From Anolis sagrei (lineage: Eukaryota > Chordata > Lepidosauria > Squamata > Anolidae): 64,000 nucleotides of DNA. The translations under genes and the position numbers were made by a program. Positions 45,704 through 58,200 of this stretch are shown here, piece after piece (the stretch's first letter is position 1; the number at the start of each line of letters is the position of its first letter). The stretch is taken from assembly GCF_037176765.1 (NCBI RefSeq), contig NC_090034.1, positions 93,856,500 to 93,920,499 of the forward strand, in the 5' to 3' direction. A model generated the notes under the pieces. The model saw nothing but the letters and a program-made list of their open reading frames with translations. It was not told the DNA's origin and made no database searches.

Positions 45704-46206
45704 AACATTTATTTATTTACCATATTTATATTCAGCCCTTCTCACCCCGCAGGGGACTCAGAGCAGATTACAATGCACATGTACATGGCAAACATTCATT
45801 GCGATTTAAACATACAAAATATGTAGACAGACACAGAGGAATTTAACATCCAGCTTTCCAGCTTCATGAGGGTATGCTTGATTCTGGCTCGATTCCGGCC
45901 ACAGGGGGAGTTGCCCCATCCGCTTGTGACACCGAGTCCTATGATGGAGTACTTCCTCATTCTTCGGCATGCTTCTGGAAGGTTTTACGGCATCATAAAT
46001 TAGTTAAATTAGCCTCCCCGCATAAAGCAGTTCCTACATTTCCTGCTTGACAGATGCAACTGTCTTTCGGGCTGCATCGTTCGACAGCAAGGTAGACTAT
46101 TAATGGTCGGGAGCTTACTCCGACCTGTACTGGGTTTGAACTCATGACCTCTCTGCCAGTAGTGATTTAATGAAGCTGGTTACTAACTAGCTGCGCCACA
46201 GCCTGG
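45704..46206 (-). repeat. tRNA-headed, L2-tailed SINE
   Basis: The tail (ACATTTATTTATTTACCATA) at the left, the tRNA-like head at the right (GGTTACTAACTAGCTGCGCC). Confidence 0.75.
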
Positions 46207-46870
46207 TTCCATTGTTGAATATGTGCAGACTGAAAGCTCAACTTCCAAGAGGTAATCACTTAATCATTTTGAGTTTGGACAAAGAAATCTCTCCATTTTA
46301 ATGTCATTCGTATTTCTTTTTTTCTTTTTTTTAAATTAAGTTCTTCCTATCCCATATATAAAGGAATTTGCACATATAGATTCATTTTTACCAGAAATGG
46401 ACTGAAAGGAAGATCAAAAGGTCTATCTCAATATACACCGACAGTCAAGTGCTGGTTGGACACACTCTTGAGAGCCCAACTTTGTCTGTGCCTAACAGTG
46501 GGAGGTTGTGTAATAATGACCATGCTATCTTTAGCTGGAACCCACCTAGCTCATTGTTTTTGTTAATGGAGATCTTGGCCACTATTCTAAGAATGCCCAG
46601 GTTTTTTTTAGAACTTTGAGAAGCATTGGTTCAACAGAAGGCCAACCTCTACTCTTTATGACCTCAAACAGGAATTGCTAAACAAGAAGATCTCTCATCA
46701 GGGCTACAAGAGGGAACGATGAGGAAGTGAACTGTTAAAACTAAACATCGAAAGAGCTGCTAAGAAGGAACAACGTGAGATCATTGCAGGCAATTTGACT
46801 TTCATACCATTAGGGCTAACACTCTTCTGTGAAAACATTAGGCTTTGTACAAGAACACAAAGTTATTTCT
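46207..46870. other. Intergenic, nothing recognised
   Basis: No repeat or exon named. The 5' UTR exon of gene B should lie somewhere upstream of 48590 but I cannot place it. Confidence 0.35.
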
Positions 46871-46885
46871 GAATTTCAAATTTCT

Positions 46886-47793
46886 TTAAAAAAATAATAT
46901 TTTTATTGAATTTTTTTACAAATGAAAATTAAAAGAAAAAAGGGAAATAAGGATGGATGGTCAGGGAAGCTTAGGAGGAGATTTAGGGAAGGGAGTGGTG
47001 TCTTTGGATGGGGGGTGTGGGGAAAAGGGGAGGGAAGGGGGTTGAGGGAAGTAGATTGGGGGATGTTATTCGAATGCAAATGATAGATGTTCAAAATGTG
47101 AAGAACAAACTGGTTCTTTTTTCCACATATAGTGGACATGTACATCTGCCAAATCCTACTGGAGAAACATACATGAAAAAATAGAGAATTACTAGAATTA
47201 TTTATTTATTTATTTACAGTATTTGTATACCGCTTTTCTCACCCCGAGGGGGACTCAAAGCGGTTTTACACATAAGAAATGGCAAAATTCAATGCCAGTA
47301 CAAACAATTACAATTATACACTACAGTTAGACATAAAAAAATTAAAACAATGCATCCAGAAGTAAAATTGAGTTCAAACCAGAACATTTTTATTAGGAAT
47401 ATTAGAGACAGAATTGGAAAAAAACAAAAACAAAGACAAGCTCTCCAGCTACCTAGCAACAGCAGCTAGAATATGCTATGGCGAGAGTCTGGAGATCAAA
47501 GGAGACTCCAACACAAGAGCAATGGCTAATAAAAACAATAGACATTATGAATATGGATAAATTAACGCAATTGATAAACATGAACCAAAAGATGAAGACA
47601 ATAAAAACAGACTGGTTCCCAGTAAAGATTTTTTTAATTCAAGAAAAGCTCAAATGGATGATAAATATGCAATGAAAACCAAACACAACGTTCTTAACGA
47701 AGACAGTGCAAGAGGGTCAGCCAACACGATTGACAAATCAACGCAGAACTACAACCGTAGCAAAGACTATTGGAAGCCGAAATCCCCCAATCT
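46886..47793 (-). repeat. L1 LINE insertion with internal inversion
   Basis: The 3' tail is on the minus strand (46886-47065), but the ORF2 C-terminal part reads on the plus strand: FFHIWWTC-like at 47115-47140 and RKETPTQEQWLIKTIDIMN at 47490-47550. An L2-tailed scrap (47206-47385) sits inside. A copy of GAATTTCAAATTTCT bounds each side (46871-46885, 47794-47808 with one change). Confidence 0.75.
47206..47385 (-). repeat. L2-type tail or SINE fragment nested in L1
   Basis: ATTTATTTATTTATTTACAG then CCGCTTTTCTCACCCCGAGG and GGACTCAAAGCGGTTTTACA. Confidence 0.65.
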
Positions 47794-47808
47794 AAATTTC
47801 AAATTTCT

Positions 47809-48407
47809 TTCTTTTTTTAATAATAATTTTTATTGAAAAGATTTACGATTACATAAAAGAAAACAGAAAAAGGGGGGGGGGGTAAAAAGGAGGTAAGGGG
47901 TGGGGGAGGGATCAAGGGGATGGGGAAAGGAACTGGTATAGGGGGGCAGGGGTGGTAGGTGGTAGGAAAGGTAGCGGGGGATTTTAACTTTCCATCTTCT
48001 CAGTCCTGGATTGTGTCTTCTTGTTTTCACGTTTCTTCTATTCTATATCCTCGTCTTCTTCAAAAGTTACCGGGAAGGAACTCTTCTCCCCATATTGTTT
48101 ATATCCAAATTTCCATTTTTGCTTCTTCCATAAATCTTGTTAATGAGCTCCAAACTATTTCTATTTTATTTTGTTTATATCTAAGTTTTTTTGTGTCAAG
48201 TTGCCTATATTTCCGATTTCTAGCATTTTGATTAACCATTCTTTTAAGCTAGGTATTTCTTTTCCCTCCAATAGCACGCATAGACAATTCTAGCAGCCGG
48301 TGTTAAATAACTAAATTGTACCTCTTTGTTTCTGTCTCCATGGAAGTCTAAAGTGCCCAGGAGGAAATATTCTGATTTGAATTGAAATTTAGTTTCCAAG
48401 ATTACTT
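47809..48407 (-). repeat. Second L1 3' fragment at the same target
   Basis: The plus strand begins TTCTTTTTTTAATAATAATTTTTATTG (L1 tail inverted) and continues through the 3' UTR into the ORF2 end. It is bounded by the second and third copies of GAATTTCAAATTTCT (47794-47808, 48408-48422). Confidence 0.75.
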
Positions 48408-48607
48408 GAATTTCAAATTTCTAGGTCCTCACACTAGAAGTCATAGAGATTCCTGGAGAGAACATTTTAAATATGATCGGTGAATAACCAAACCCACAAG
48501 AGCCAAAACCACAAATGTAGAGGGACAACCGTGATTTTAAAAAATGGTCTCAAATCATTGTAGAAAGTTGTTCTTTGATGCAATGCTTCTTTCTGATATT
48601 TTTGCAG

Positions 48608-48717
48608 GACCTTTGAACAACAGAATTCAGCCCAATGTGGAGAGAGGCCTCTCAGATTTCCTCTCAACATGCACTCTCTGTTGAGGCTCTTACTCTTCTT
48701 TGTCATCCTAAGAATAG
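48608..48717 (+). CDS. Gene B exon 1 (signal peptide)
   Basis: The acceptor GATATTTTTGCAG ends at 48607, so 48608-48668 is 5' UTR. ATG 48669 opens [16 protein letters not shown]. The donor AATAG|GTAAGG is at 48717/48718, phase 1. Confidence 0.8.
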
Positions 48718-51700
48718 GTAAGGAGGAACTGGTAAATCATAGTAAACTGAGACTGGAATTCAGACACCGTATGGCTTGGTATTCTGTCGCTCCCTCTGCA
48801 GCACCCCAACCCTCCCCTCCTTTTGGTCTGAAGCGGCATCACATGGCCATTATGTGCTTCACAGCAAGCAGGAAACCTCAGAGAACATCTGGCTAGATCC
48901 CCATAGCCAGATGTTAAGTGATTGCATCAGTGCTCGGGTCCATTGAAGTCCTCCAGGGTGTCAATGCTTCTGTGATCATTTTGCACCTGGCAACGCTTCT
49001 GTGATCATTTTGCACCTTGGCGCCTGCCTGCTCACTCTGAAGCAAAGCATGGCCATGTGAACCATCTTTGGTGTTTAAGAGTAAGTCAGGCTTAACATAG
49101 CAAAGGTCAGCATGTGAATATTTGCACAATGCTGAGGCAATGTAGAAGTGAGGCCTCCAAGTGGCTAAGAAGGTGGAGAAGTTGCATTTGTAGGAAACTA
49201 CGATCATTCTTTTTTCTCCTTTGTTTTTTTCCCATTGCAGATAATGCCAATTATGTTCCTCTCGAGTGTGAAGTTTGTGAGGCCAGTGGGACCACATGCA
49301 CTGGCCCTAAGCACAAGTGCCCTATTAGGAAAGATACCTGTGCCATTTCTTTATCCGAAAGCACTCTGGGTAGGTAGTAGAGGCTTTATATCATGGCAGT
49401 TTATCACTGGAGGTGAACAGATTGGTCAGTCTGACTTCCAGCTGCTAGTGATTTCTGAAGAAATGCGTGAATTCTACTTAAGCAAAATCAAACTGCACCA
49501 AATGCACAACCATTTGTACTGGCTAAATGCAAATGCACTTACCCTCCCTGTTACTATAGATATTATAGGTAAAGGTTTTCCGCTGACATTAAGTCCAATC
49601 GTGTCAGACTCTGGGGATTGGTGCTCATCTCCATTTCTAAGCCGAAGAGCCGTCGTTGTCCATAGACACCTCCAAGGTCATGTGGCCGGCATGACTGCAT
49701 GGAGCTCCGTTACCTTCCTGCCAGAGTGGTACCTATTGATCTACTCACATTTGCATGTTTTTGAACTGCTAGGTTGGCAGAAGCTGGGCCTAACAGCGGG
49801 AGCTCACCTCGCTCCCTGGATTTGAACCTGCGACATTTCATTCAGCAGCTCAGTGGTTTAACCCACTGTGCCTCCAGGGGCTTGATGTTATAGAGTTTGC
49901 TAAACCAAGCTAAATCATATAAAATTGTGGAAGTGGAGGCAGTAACTAACGTTGTATTTCTAGGCATGAAGATTACTGCAGACGCAGACTGCAGCCAGGA
50001 AATCAGGAGATGCTTTCTTCTTGGGAGGAGAGCAATGAGCAATCTCGAGAAAGTAGTTAAGAGTAGATAAAATGATAAAATGTCTGAAAACTTTAAAAGA
50101 TCGATACCACTGAGAGATTGGGAACTAATGTGGAACAAGAAACTAAATTACACATATGCAATGGCTTTAAAAGAGAACTGGTTAAAAATGTTTCATCGGT
50201 GGTATATGACCCCCCCCCCCCCAAAATTAAATCAAATGTATAAAAATACCTCCAAAAATTGTTGGAAATGTAATGAACATGAAGGCGGTTTCTACCACCT
50301 ATGGTGGACTTGTAGAGCTGCTCAGAGATACTGGAAATTAATCCATGAAGAATGCCAATAAATCCTCTCAAAAAGATATCCAAAAAAGCCGGAATGTTAT
50401 TTGCTAGGAATCGTAGATGAAGATATTAAATTAAACTTGAATGAAGATGTTCTGTTTATATATCTAACAGCAGCCACAAGAATAATATATGTGAAAGTTT
50501 GGAAACAGAAAGAAATTCCAGAAGGAAATTAATGGATAATAAAAATAAATGAAATCAAAGATATGGACAAACTAACTTTCTTACTAAAGAGAAATACGGG
50601 CAACCCGATCAAGCAAACAGACTGGTTACAATTGGAGAAGTACATGGAAAAAAGGGAAAAAGAAAAAAAGAAGAAAAAAGTAATAAGTAATAAGTGTACT
50701 TGATTTGAACAATATAACAAAAATTGGTTAAAATGCGAATGAAATAAAGGACATGGATATGCTAACTTTTTTTGTTGAAAAAGAATACAGGCAATCCACT
50801 CAAACAGACAAACTGGTCAATAATTGATGATTATATTGAAACAAGATATAAAGACTTATAATAGTACTGAGGACATAATGGAAGCATAAATTGAAATATA
50901 CACACAAAAGATATTGTACGGGCAGAATCATAAGGGAGTCCAAATCCCAATTTTCTGAATTTCTGACTTTTGGTTTTTTTTTATTATTATTAATATCTCA
51001 TTTTATTTTTTAGATTTTTATTTTTTGATATTTTTCTTTCTCTTCTTTTTTCTTCTCTTTCTATTCACAGGTGTTATTGCTTTGGTACTTTCCTACTTTT
51101 GTATCTTCTTGAATTATTCCCCCACTTTCGCTGTAACTATAAAAACCCAATATATTTTTTTAAAAAAAAATGGTTAAAATGGAAGCAGAAGCCTGGACTT
51201 GACATTAATATATTTTATTTTTTATTTTATACACACACATATATATATCCTGTCTGTTTCTAGGAGTTATATAGATGCTCAAATGAACCACAAAGTCGAA
51301 CCCACAAGGAATTAGAAGAAAGTCTCGAAATTTTTAATTTTTTTTATCTTACCGCATATACCTTTCTCTTTTTTCTTTTTTTCTTTTGTTTATTTTTCAT
51401 TTTTCAACTTTTTTTCTTCTCTCCCTCTCTTTCTATTTTGTTTCTTATTTCTCTTTACTCTAATTGTTTCCCCTCTTTACCTGTAAATTTAAACTTATTG
51501 ATGTTTTCTTTTTTATATTTCTTTATATTAAATAAAAATTTAGTTGAAAAAAAAAAGAATAGAGACATCACACTGGCAATGAAGATCCGCATAGTTAAAG
51601 CAATTGTATTCCCTGTAGTGACCTATGGATGTGAGAGCTGGACCATAAGGAAGGCTGAGCGAAGGAAGATAGATACTTATGAACTGTAGAGTTGGAGGAA

Positions 51701-54471
51701 AATGCTGAGAGTACCTTGGACTGCGAGAAGATCCAACCAGTCCATACTCCAGGAAATAAAGCGCGACTGCTCACTGGAGGAAAGGATATTAGGGGCAAAA
51801 ATGAAGTACTCTGGCCATAGTATGAGAAGTCAGGAAAACTTTGAGAAGATAATGATGCTGGGGAAAATGGAAGGAAAAAGGAAGAGGGGGTGACCAAGGA
51901 CAAGATGGATGGATGTTATCCTTGAAGTGACTGGCTTGACCTTGAAGGGGCTGGGGGTGGTGATGGCCAACAGGGAGCTCTGGCATGGGCTGGTCCAGGA
52001 GGTCACGAAGCATCGGAAGTGACTGAACTAATAAACAAAAAAAAATTCAGCCCCACAAAAATGGACTAAATACACAAGCATTCATACTCAATGAGTCCCT
52101 CCTGATTCTATGCTGCATATCAGTAGTAACATGATGTCAGAAGGCAGGATTATTTTTTTTTCTTTGCCCATGCAGGCTGTTTTTATTTTATACATATATT
52201 TTCCTTTCTTGTTTCTAATGTTGGAATTAAATTTTAAAAAAATTAAGGAACTGCAATAGTTCAGAAAGGCAGTGTGGTGGAAGTTCCTTTTTTGGAGGCT
52301 TTTAAACAGAGACTGGATAGCGATCTGTCAGGGGTGCTTTGATTGTGCTTTTCCTGCATGGCAGGGGGTTGGACTGAATAGCCCACATGGCCTCTTCCAA
52401 CTCTAGGATTCCATAATTCGATGAGTGTTGTGAAAGTACAATTGCAGTACCATGGAATGGTGAATCAGTCCAATTGTGCTGTTGAAGACAGGTGCAACTA
52501 TTGAAGGTGCATAACCCGGTATGGATTTATTACTTATGACAATGCGACTGGAGTGGAATAGCAGACTTTAATATCAGGTGTTTTGCTACTCATGTCACAA
52601 ACGTTTTTCCTCCTTTTTCTCTATAGATGGAAAGACAGTTGTTAACATAGAGAAAGGCTGCGAAAACTCGAACATCTGCAGGACTCCCAGCATTGAAATT
52701 TATTTGGGGCCAAATAAATTCTACAGGGCAAACGTAGTCTGTTGTACTGGGGACAAATGCCAAAATGCTACTCCTAAATGTAGGTACATGTTATTGGTTT
52801 CATTTTTCTTCCAACCTTTCACCCACTATTTCTTCACCTCCTCTGCCCAATTTTCTTCAGATTGTTGAATATCTAAAGCTTCAACTAGTCCAATAATCGG
52901 CAGCCAGGTTGCTCACCGGAGCGACATACAGGGAACATACAACTCCTTTGTTACGCTGACTCCACTGGCTACCGATTAGCTTCCAAACACAATTCAAAGT
53001 GCTGGTTTTAACCTTTAAAGCCCTAAACGGTTCTGGCCCAGACTACCTGTCTAAACATATCTCTTGCCATGAACGATCACAAAGTTTAAGATCTTCTGGA
53101 GGGGCCCTGCTCTTGATCCCACCACTATCGCAAATGCATTTGATGGGGATGAGAGACAGGGCTTTCTCAGCAGTGGCCCCCCCACCTATGGAATGCCCTC
53201 CCTAGAGATATCAGATTGGCCACATCCTTCTTGTCCTTTAGAAGGAAAATCAAGACCTGGTTATGGGGCCAAGCATTTGATCAGGGAGCAGCAAGTGGAA
53301 GAAGATCACTCAACTTATGGCAATGAATTGACCCAGACTGGTTTTTGAATTTCAATTTTAATGGAAGTGTCTTAATTAATTGTTTTAATTGTTGATTGTA
53401 CTGTGGTTGTTTTTATGATGCTAGCATCATATGATGCTTTTGTTAGGCCGCCCCGAGTCCCCTTTCAGAGGGAGAAGGGCGGGGTATAAATATAGGCAAT
53501 AAATAAAAAAAATAATAAATAAAGTTCTGTCATCGAGGACATGATGCAGATTTCTTCACTGCTGCTCCAGAAAGAGGAGCAAGCCTAATGCTTTTAAGAT
53601 ATAGGTGGATAGATTTTGATTGAACATTAGAATGAATGTCTTGGTGCAAAGAGCAGTTTGGCAAAAGTACTAATTTTCTAGACAGGTGGTAGAGTCTCTT
53701 TATCTGTTGGGGTCGGCTGGGAGGTTTCTAACTAGATTTCCTGCACTGAGCAAGCGGGATTGGGATTCAATGGCCAATGAAGCCCCTTCTAGCTCTATGA
53801 TTTCATTGTTCTATAACGATTTTAGTCTAGCTTCCCTTGAAAAGGAGTTGGGGAAACAAGCACATAATTCAAAAGTGATGGCTTTAGCTTATAAAGCCCT
53901 AAATGATTCTGGCTCAGCTTATCAGTCTCAATGTATCTCCCTCTATGAACCACCACAGAGTTTAAGATCATCTGGGGAGGCCCTGCTCTCAGTTCCACTT
54001 CCCTCAAAGGCGTAATTGGCAGAGACGAGAGACAGTGACTTCTCAGTGGTGGCTCCTCATCTGGAACTCCCTCCCCAGCAATGTTAGCTCAGCCCCCTCC
54101 CTTCTGATCTTCCGCAAGAGAGTGAAAATGTGGCTTTGTGACCAAACCTTTAGAGAACTTGTGCAATAGATAGACTTGGAACAATGTGCAATGAGCATTG
54201 GAATGACCCAGATTATGCTTGTGGATTACGTGTTTAACTCTGAATGTATTATTTTTAAATGTTTTAATTGTTTTAATTTATGTTTTATTATATTTTATAA
54301 TATAATAAAATATATTATTATATATTATATTATAATAAAATATATATATAATACATTTTATTATAATGTTTATTTAACTGTACATTGTAGTTTTAGGGCA
54401 TCAAATAATTTGCCTGTATGTAAAGCCACCTTGAGTCCCTTCCGGGGTGAGAACGGCGGGGTAGAAATGTC

Positions 54472-54507
<36 letters not shown>

Positions 54508-55228
54508 AATGGCAGCAACTGGTATATAAATAGCTATATGTATATAGCTATATATATAAAATGGAGCATGCAGAAAGTCGTATGTGTGTCATATGTCGGT
54601 TCTATTTCGTAAGCTCTGTACATACGATGTGATTTTTGAAGTGTGAGTGGTGGCCACGCAAAAATCTTAAAATTCAAAAAACTTGCCTATGTCTTTCCAT
54701 AACATTTACGTAAGCATTGTGACTCTCTATGAGTCAGCTGAAACTTGGGGGGTTTATAGTGGTAAATATGTGCTACAGTTGAAGCAAATTTCATCCTGAT
54801 AGTTCTAAAAATGAGAGACAAAGTAGCCCCGGAATTTTCCCCATTAGCATAATAACTTAATGAGATAATAACGGCAATTTTGTTACGTCGTAAGAGTTAT
54901 GACATAGACTCCTTATGATATTTTAGAAACATTTTAGAAACAAATCTCCAACCCTAATTTAGTAATTAGATATGAAATTTTTTTTCATTGATTGAACACC
55001 TCTAATACACACACACACGCACTATCCATTTATGTCCTTCGGCATCCAGCTTCCAGTTGACCACAGAATCATGATGAAAGATTTATAAGTGACTAGAGAA
55101 AACATTTCTTGAGGAATATATAGGTCTTCAAGGACCATTTTAGAATCATATTGGAAGACCTAGAAATGCTTAGAAAGAACATTTCTTTGTAGGTCCTCTA
55201 GCATGATTCTATGGCAACTTCTTGAATA

Positions 55229-55271
<43 letters not shown>

Positions 55272-58200
55272 TGTTCTTCTTCATCATCATCTTTATTTGT
55301 ATCCCCCAGCATCTCCCCAAAGGGTACTCGGAGCGGCCTTTAGAAGCACTCCAAGTGCCACATGCAGACAACAATACATAAGTAAATACAATGACATAAG
55401 TATAACAACAGTGCATAAAAATCTCATTAATAAAATTATAAAAAATGGAAAATTATAAAATTCCTAAAATGCAGTGGGCTCTGCCGGCCAGCTATCTGTC
55501 ATAACAATCAATTAAAGTGCAGGCTAGTACTATCACTGATTGATTACATTGGCCTTGGATTACTCAGGATAAAAGCTCTATCTGAAGAGCCATGTTTTTA
55601 GACTCACTCGGAAGGCCTGAAGAGAGGGGGCTAATCTAATTTCCTTAGAGAGGGTATTCCAGAGCCGGGGAGCCACCACCGAGAAGGCCCTCTCCCTCGT
55701 CCCCACCAACCGTGCTTGAGATGGTGGTAAGACTGAGAGAAGGGCCTCCCCAGCAGATCTTAATGCCTGCAGCGCTTTGTAGAAAGAGATGCGGTCTCAA
55801 AGATAGGTTGGACTCGAAGCGTATAGGAATTACCTTTGAATTAGGCCTGGAACTTTTTGGGAGCCAGTGGAGCTGCTTTAAAAAGGGGGTATGCTCCCTA
55901 AAGCTCACCCCAGTTAATAATCTGGTTGCCGCTCTTTGCACTAGCTGCAGTTTCAGAGTCGTCTTCAAAGGCAGCCCCACACAGACTGCATTACATTAGT
56001 CCATTCTGGATGTAACTAAAGCATGGACTACCATGGCCAAGTCAGGCTTCTTGAGGTATGGTTGCAGCTGGTGCACAAGTTTTAACTATGCGAAGGCCCT
56101 CCTGGCTACTGCCGACACCTGAGCCTCAAGAGTCAACGCTGAATCCAGGGTGACTCCCAGATTGAGGACCTGAATTACTAAAGAATGTTAAAAAATTGTG
56201 TTATATCCACATTTTACCACTTTTGCATGGACTCTGCATCCCTAATCTCAGCAAATGTGGAGAGACTACTCAACATTTTAGAGGCAATTTCATATTGAAT
56301 ATATTACAGTAATCCAGATGGGATGGGACTATGGTACAGACTGGAAAACTCTAGGAATTTCACCATTAGTGCACCAGCGCTAACTGTGAATTCCCTCTCG
56401 TCCACCACAGAAGACCAGGGTTAGGAATGAATTTAATGCTAATCCTGATTTCTTTTGCTTTTCAGTACCACCCAAGCCGACTAAAGGAAATGGAAAACAC
56501 TGTCTTGCATGCTATACTTGGGAACCAACATGTCATAGAGAGATGGTGGATTGTCTGGGAAACGATAAATACTGCTTTGAAATGGAATCTCGTACATATA
56601 CCGGTAGGTCCCAGATCAAATGTAGCAAAAGAAGATGTGTAGGATTAAAGATGCCAAAAACAAAAGACAAGGGGGATTGTAGGCATTGTACAACCACAAT
56701 CTACAGACCTACTCCAGTTACCAAAATTTCTGACAAAGAAGCTCCTTTTATAAAGTCTTTTTATGGGAACTAAATCCGGCCTATGTTGGGTTATTTTTAG
56801 TATTGTAAGTGCTGAGTAAGTGCTGTTCCTCACTTAACTCCTAAGCACACCTTTTCCCTCTTCTGCCACTCATACTATCAGTAGTAACGGTAGCAGGAGA
56901 CTCTACTACAACAAGTGTATATATTTTTTGTTTGTCCTTGTAAGTCGTATCAAATTAGCTAAATTCATGCTTACGAGGTAATATCCGATATGTGGGCATG
57001 GCCCGTGCCAAAATTTTAAGAATTGAAACTCACCCCATACTTTTTTTGTTTTTGTTTTGTAAATCTCAGAAGGCTCCCAAAGTCAGTTTCATTTTTTTCT
57101 GGGTTATAAATGTCATTTCTTAATTGGTACCATCATAAAAACATGGGGAAAGTTTATTACTGTTATACATCGTCTTATGGCACATTTTGTTGTAGTATCT
57201 TGTAGAGTCTCCTGTCCACCAATTTAAAATCGTCACCCACGTATTTAACTAAGTTGCCAGGGTAGAACCACTACTTTCAAAGTAAGGACTACACAATTAA
57301 ACAGGAAATAACACTTTCAAACTAGGAACATGATTTCTTTATTATTAAAGCATGTTGTTTATAAAAACTTTGAAAATTTATCAAAAAACTGTGGATAAGT
57401 GAAATGTTCTGAAATTTGATGGGCTAAGAGTGACAAATTGTGGCAAATTTCTTCCCAATCGCTGTAAAAATGAGAGAGCAAGGAGCCCCTAAAGTTTCCC
57501 CAATTATAGTAATTATGCACATTTACTATAATGAAATAGTAATGAAATTTTGTTACTTTTGTTATAGTAATAAATTATGCACTAACTATACTTTAGAAAC
57601 ACTTTAGTAACAAAACACCAGTGCCCCTGGTTTTGTAATGACTTTTGAACAATTTTTTAATGGATCACATGTGCCTAAAGATTAAAGATAAGAAGAACAA
57701 AACCCTGAAGTTAGGTTTGCATCAGGTGTATAAGAGAATGACTGCATGAATGGAACATCTTTCAAGTGTATGTAAGAATGCCATCAGAATAAGTTGGGGT
57801 CTGATGATGTGATTTTTTTTTTGCCGTGTCAGGAGCGACTTGAGAAATTGCAAGTCACTTCTGGTGTGAGAGAATTGGCCGTCTGCAAGGACGTTGCCCA
57901 GGGGACACCTTGATGATTTGATGTTTTTATCATCCTTGTGGGAGGCTTCTCTCATGTCCCCGTATGAGGAGCTGGAGCTGATAGAGGGAGCTCATCTGCC
58001 TCTCCCCGGATTCGAACCTGCGACCTGTCGGTCTTCAGTTCTGCCGGCACAGGGGTTTAACCCACTGCGCCACCGGGGGCTCAGATGATGTGATAATGTA
58101 TAGTGAATGGGAGGATTCTATAGATTCTATAGTGTAAATAGCTGCAACAAAAGATAAAGCTTTCATGTGGAAAAAAAGTTCCTGCATTTGCTGTTTATTG

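Noticed and set aside
42171-48600. A further LU-domain gene between A and B
   Set aside because: I looked for CxxC openings and CC....CN ends next to GT/AG sites and found none outside the two genes, by eye only.
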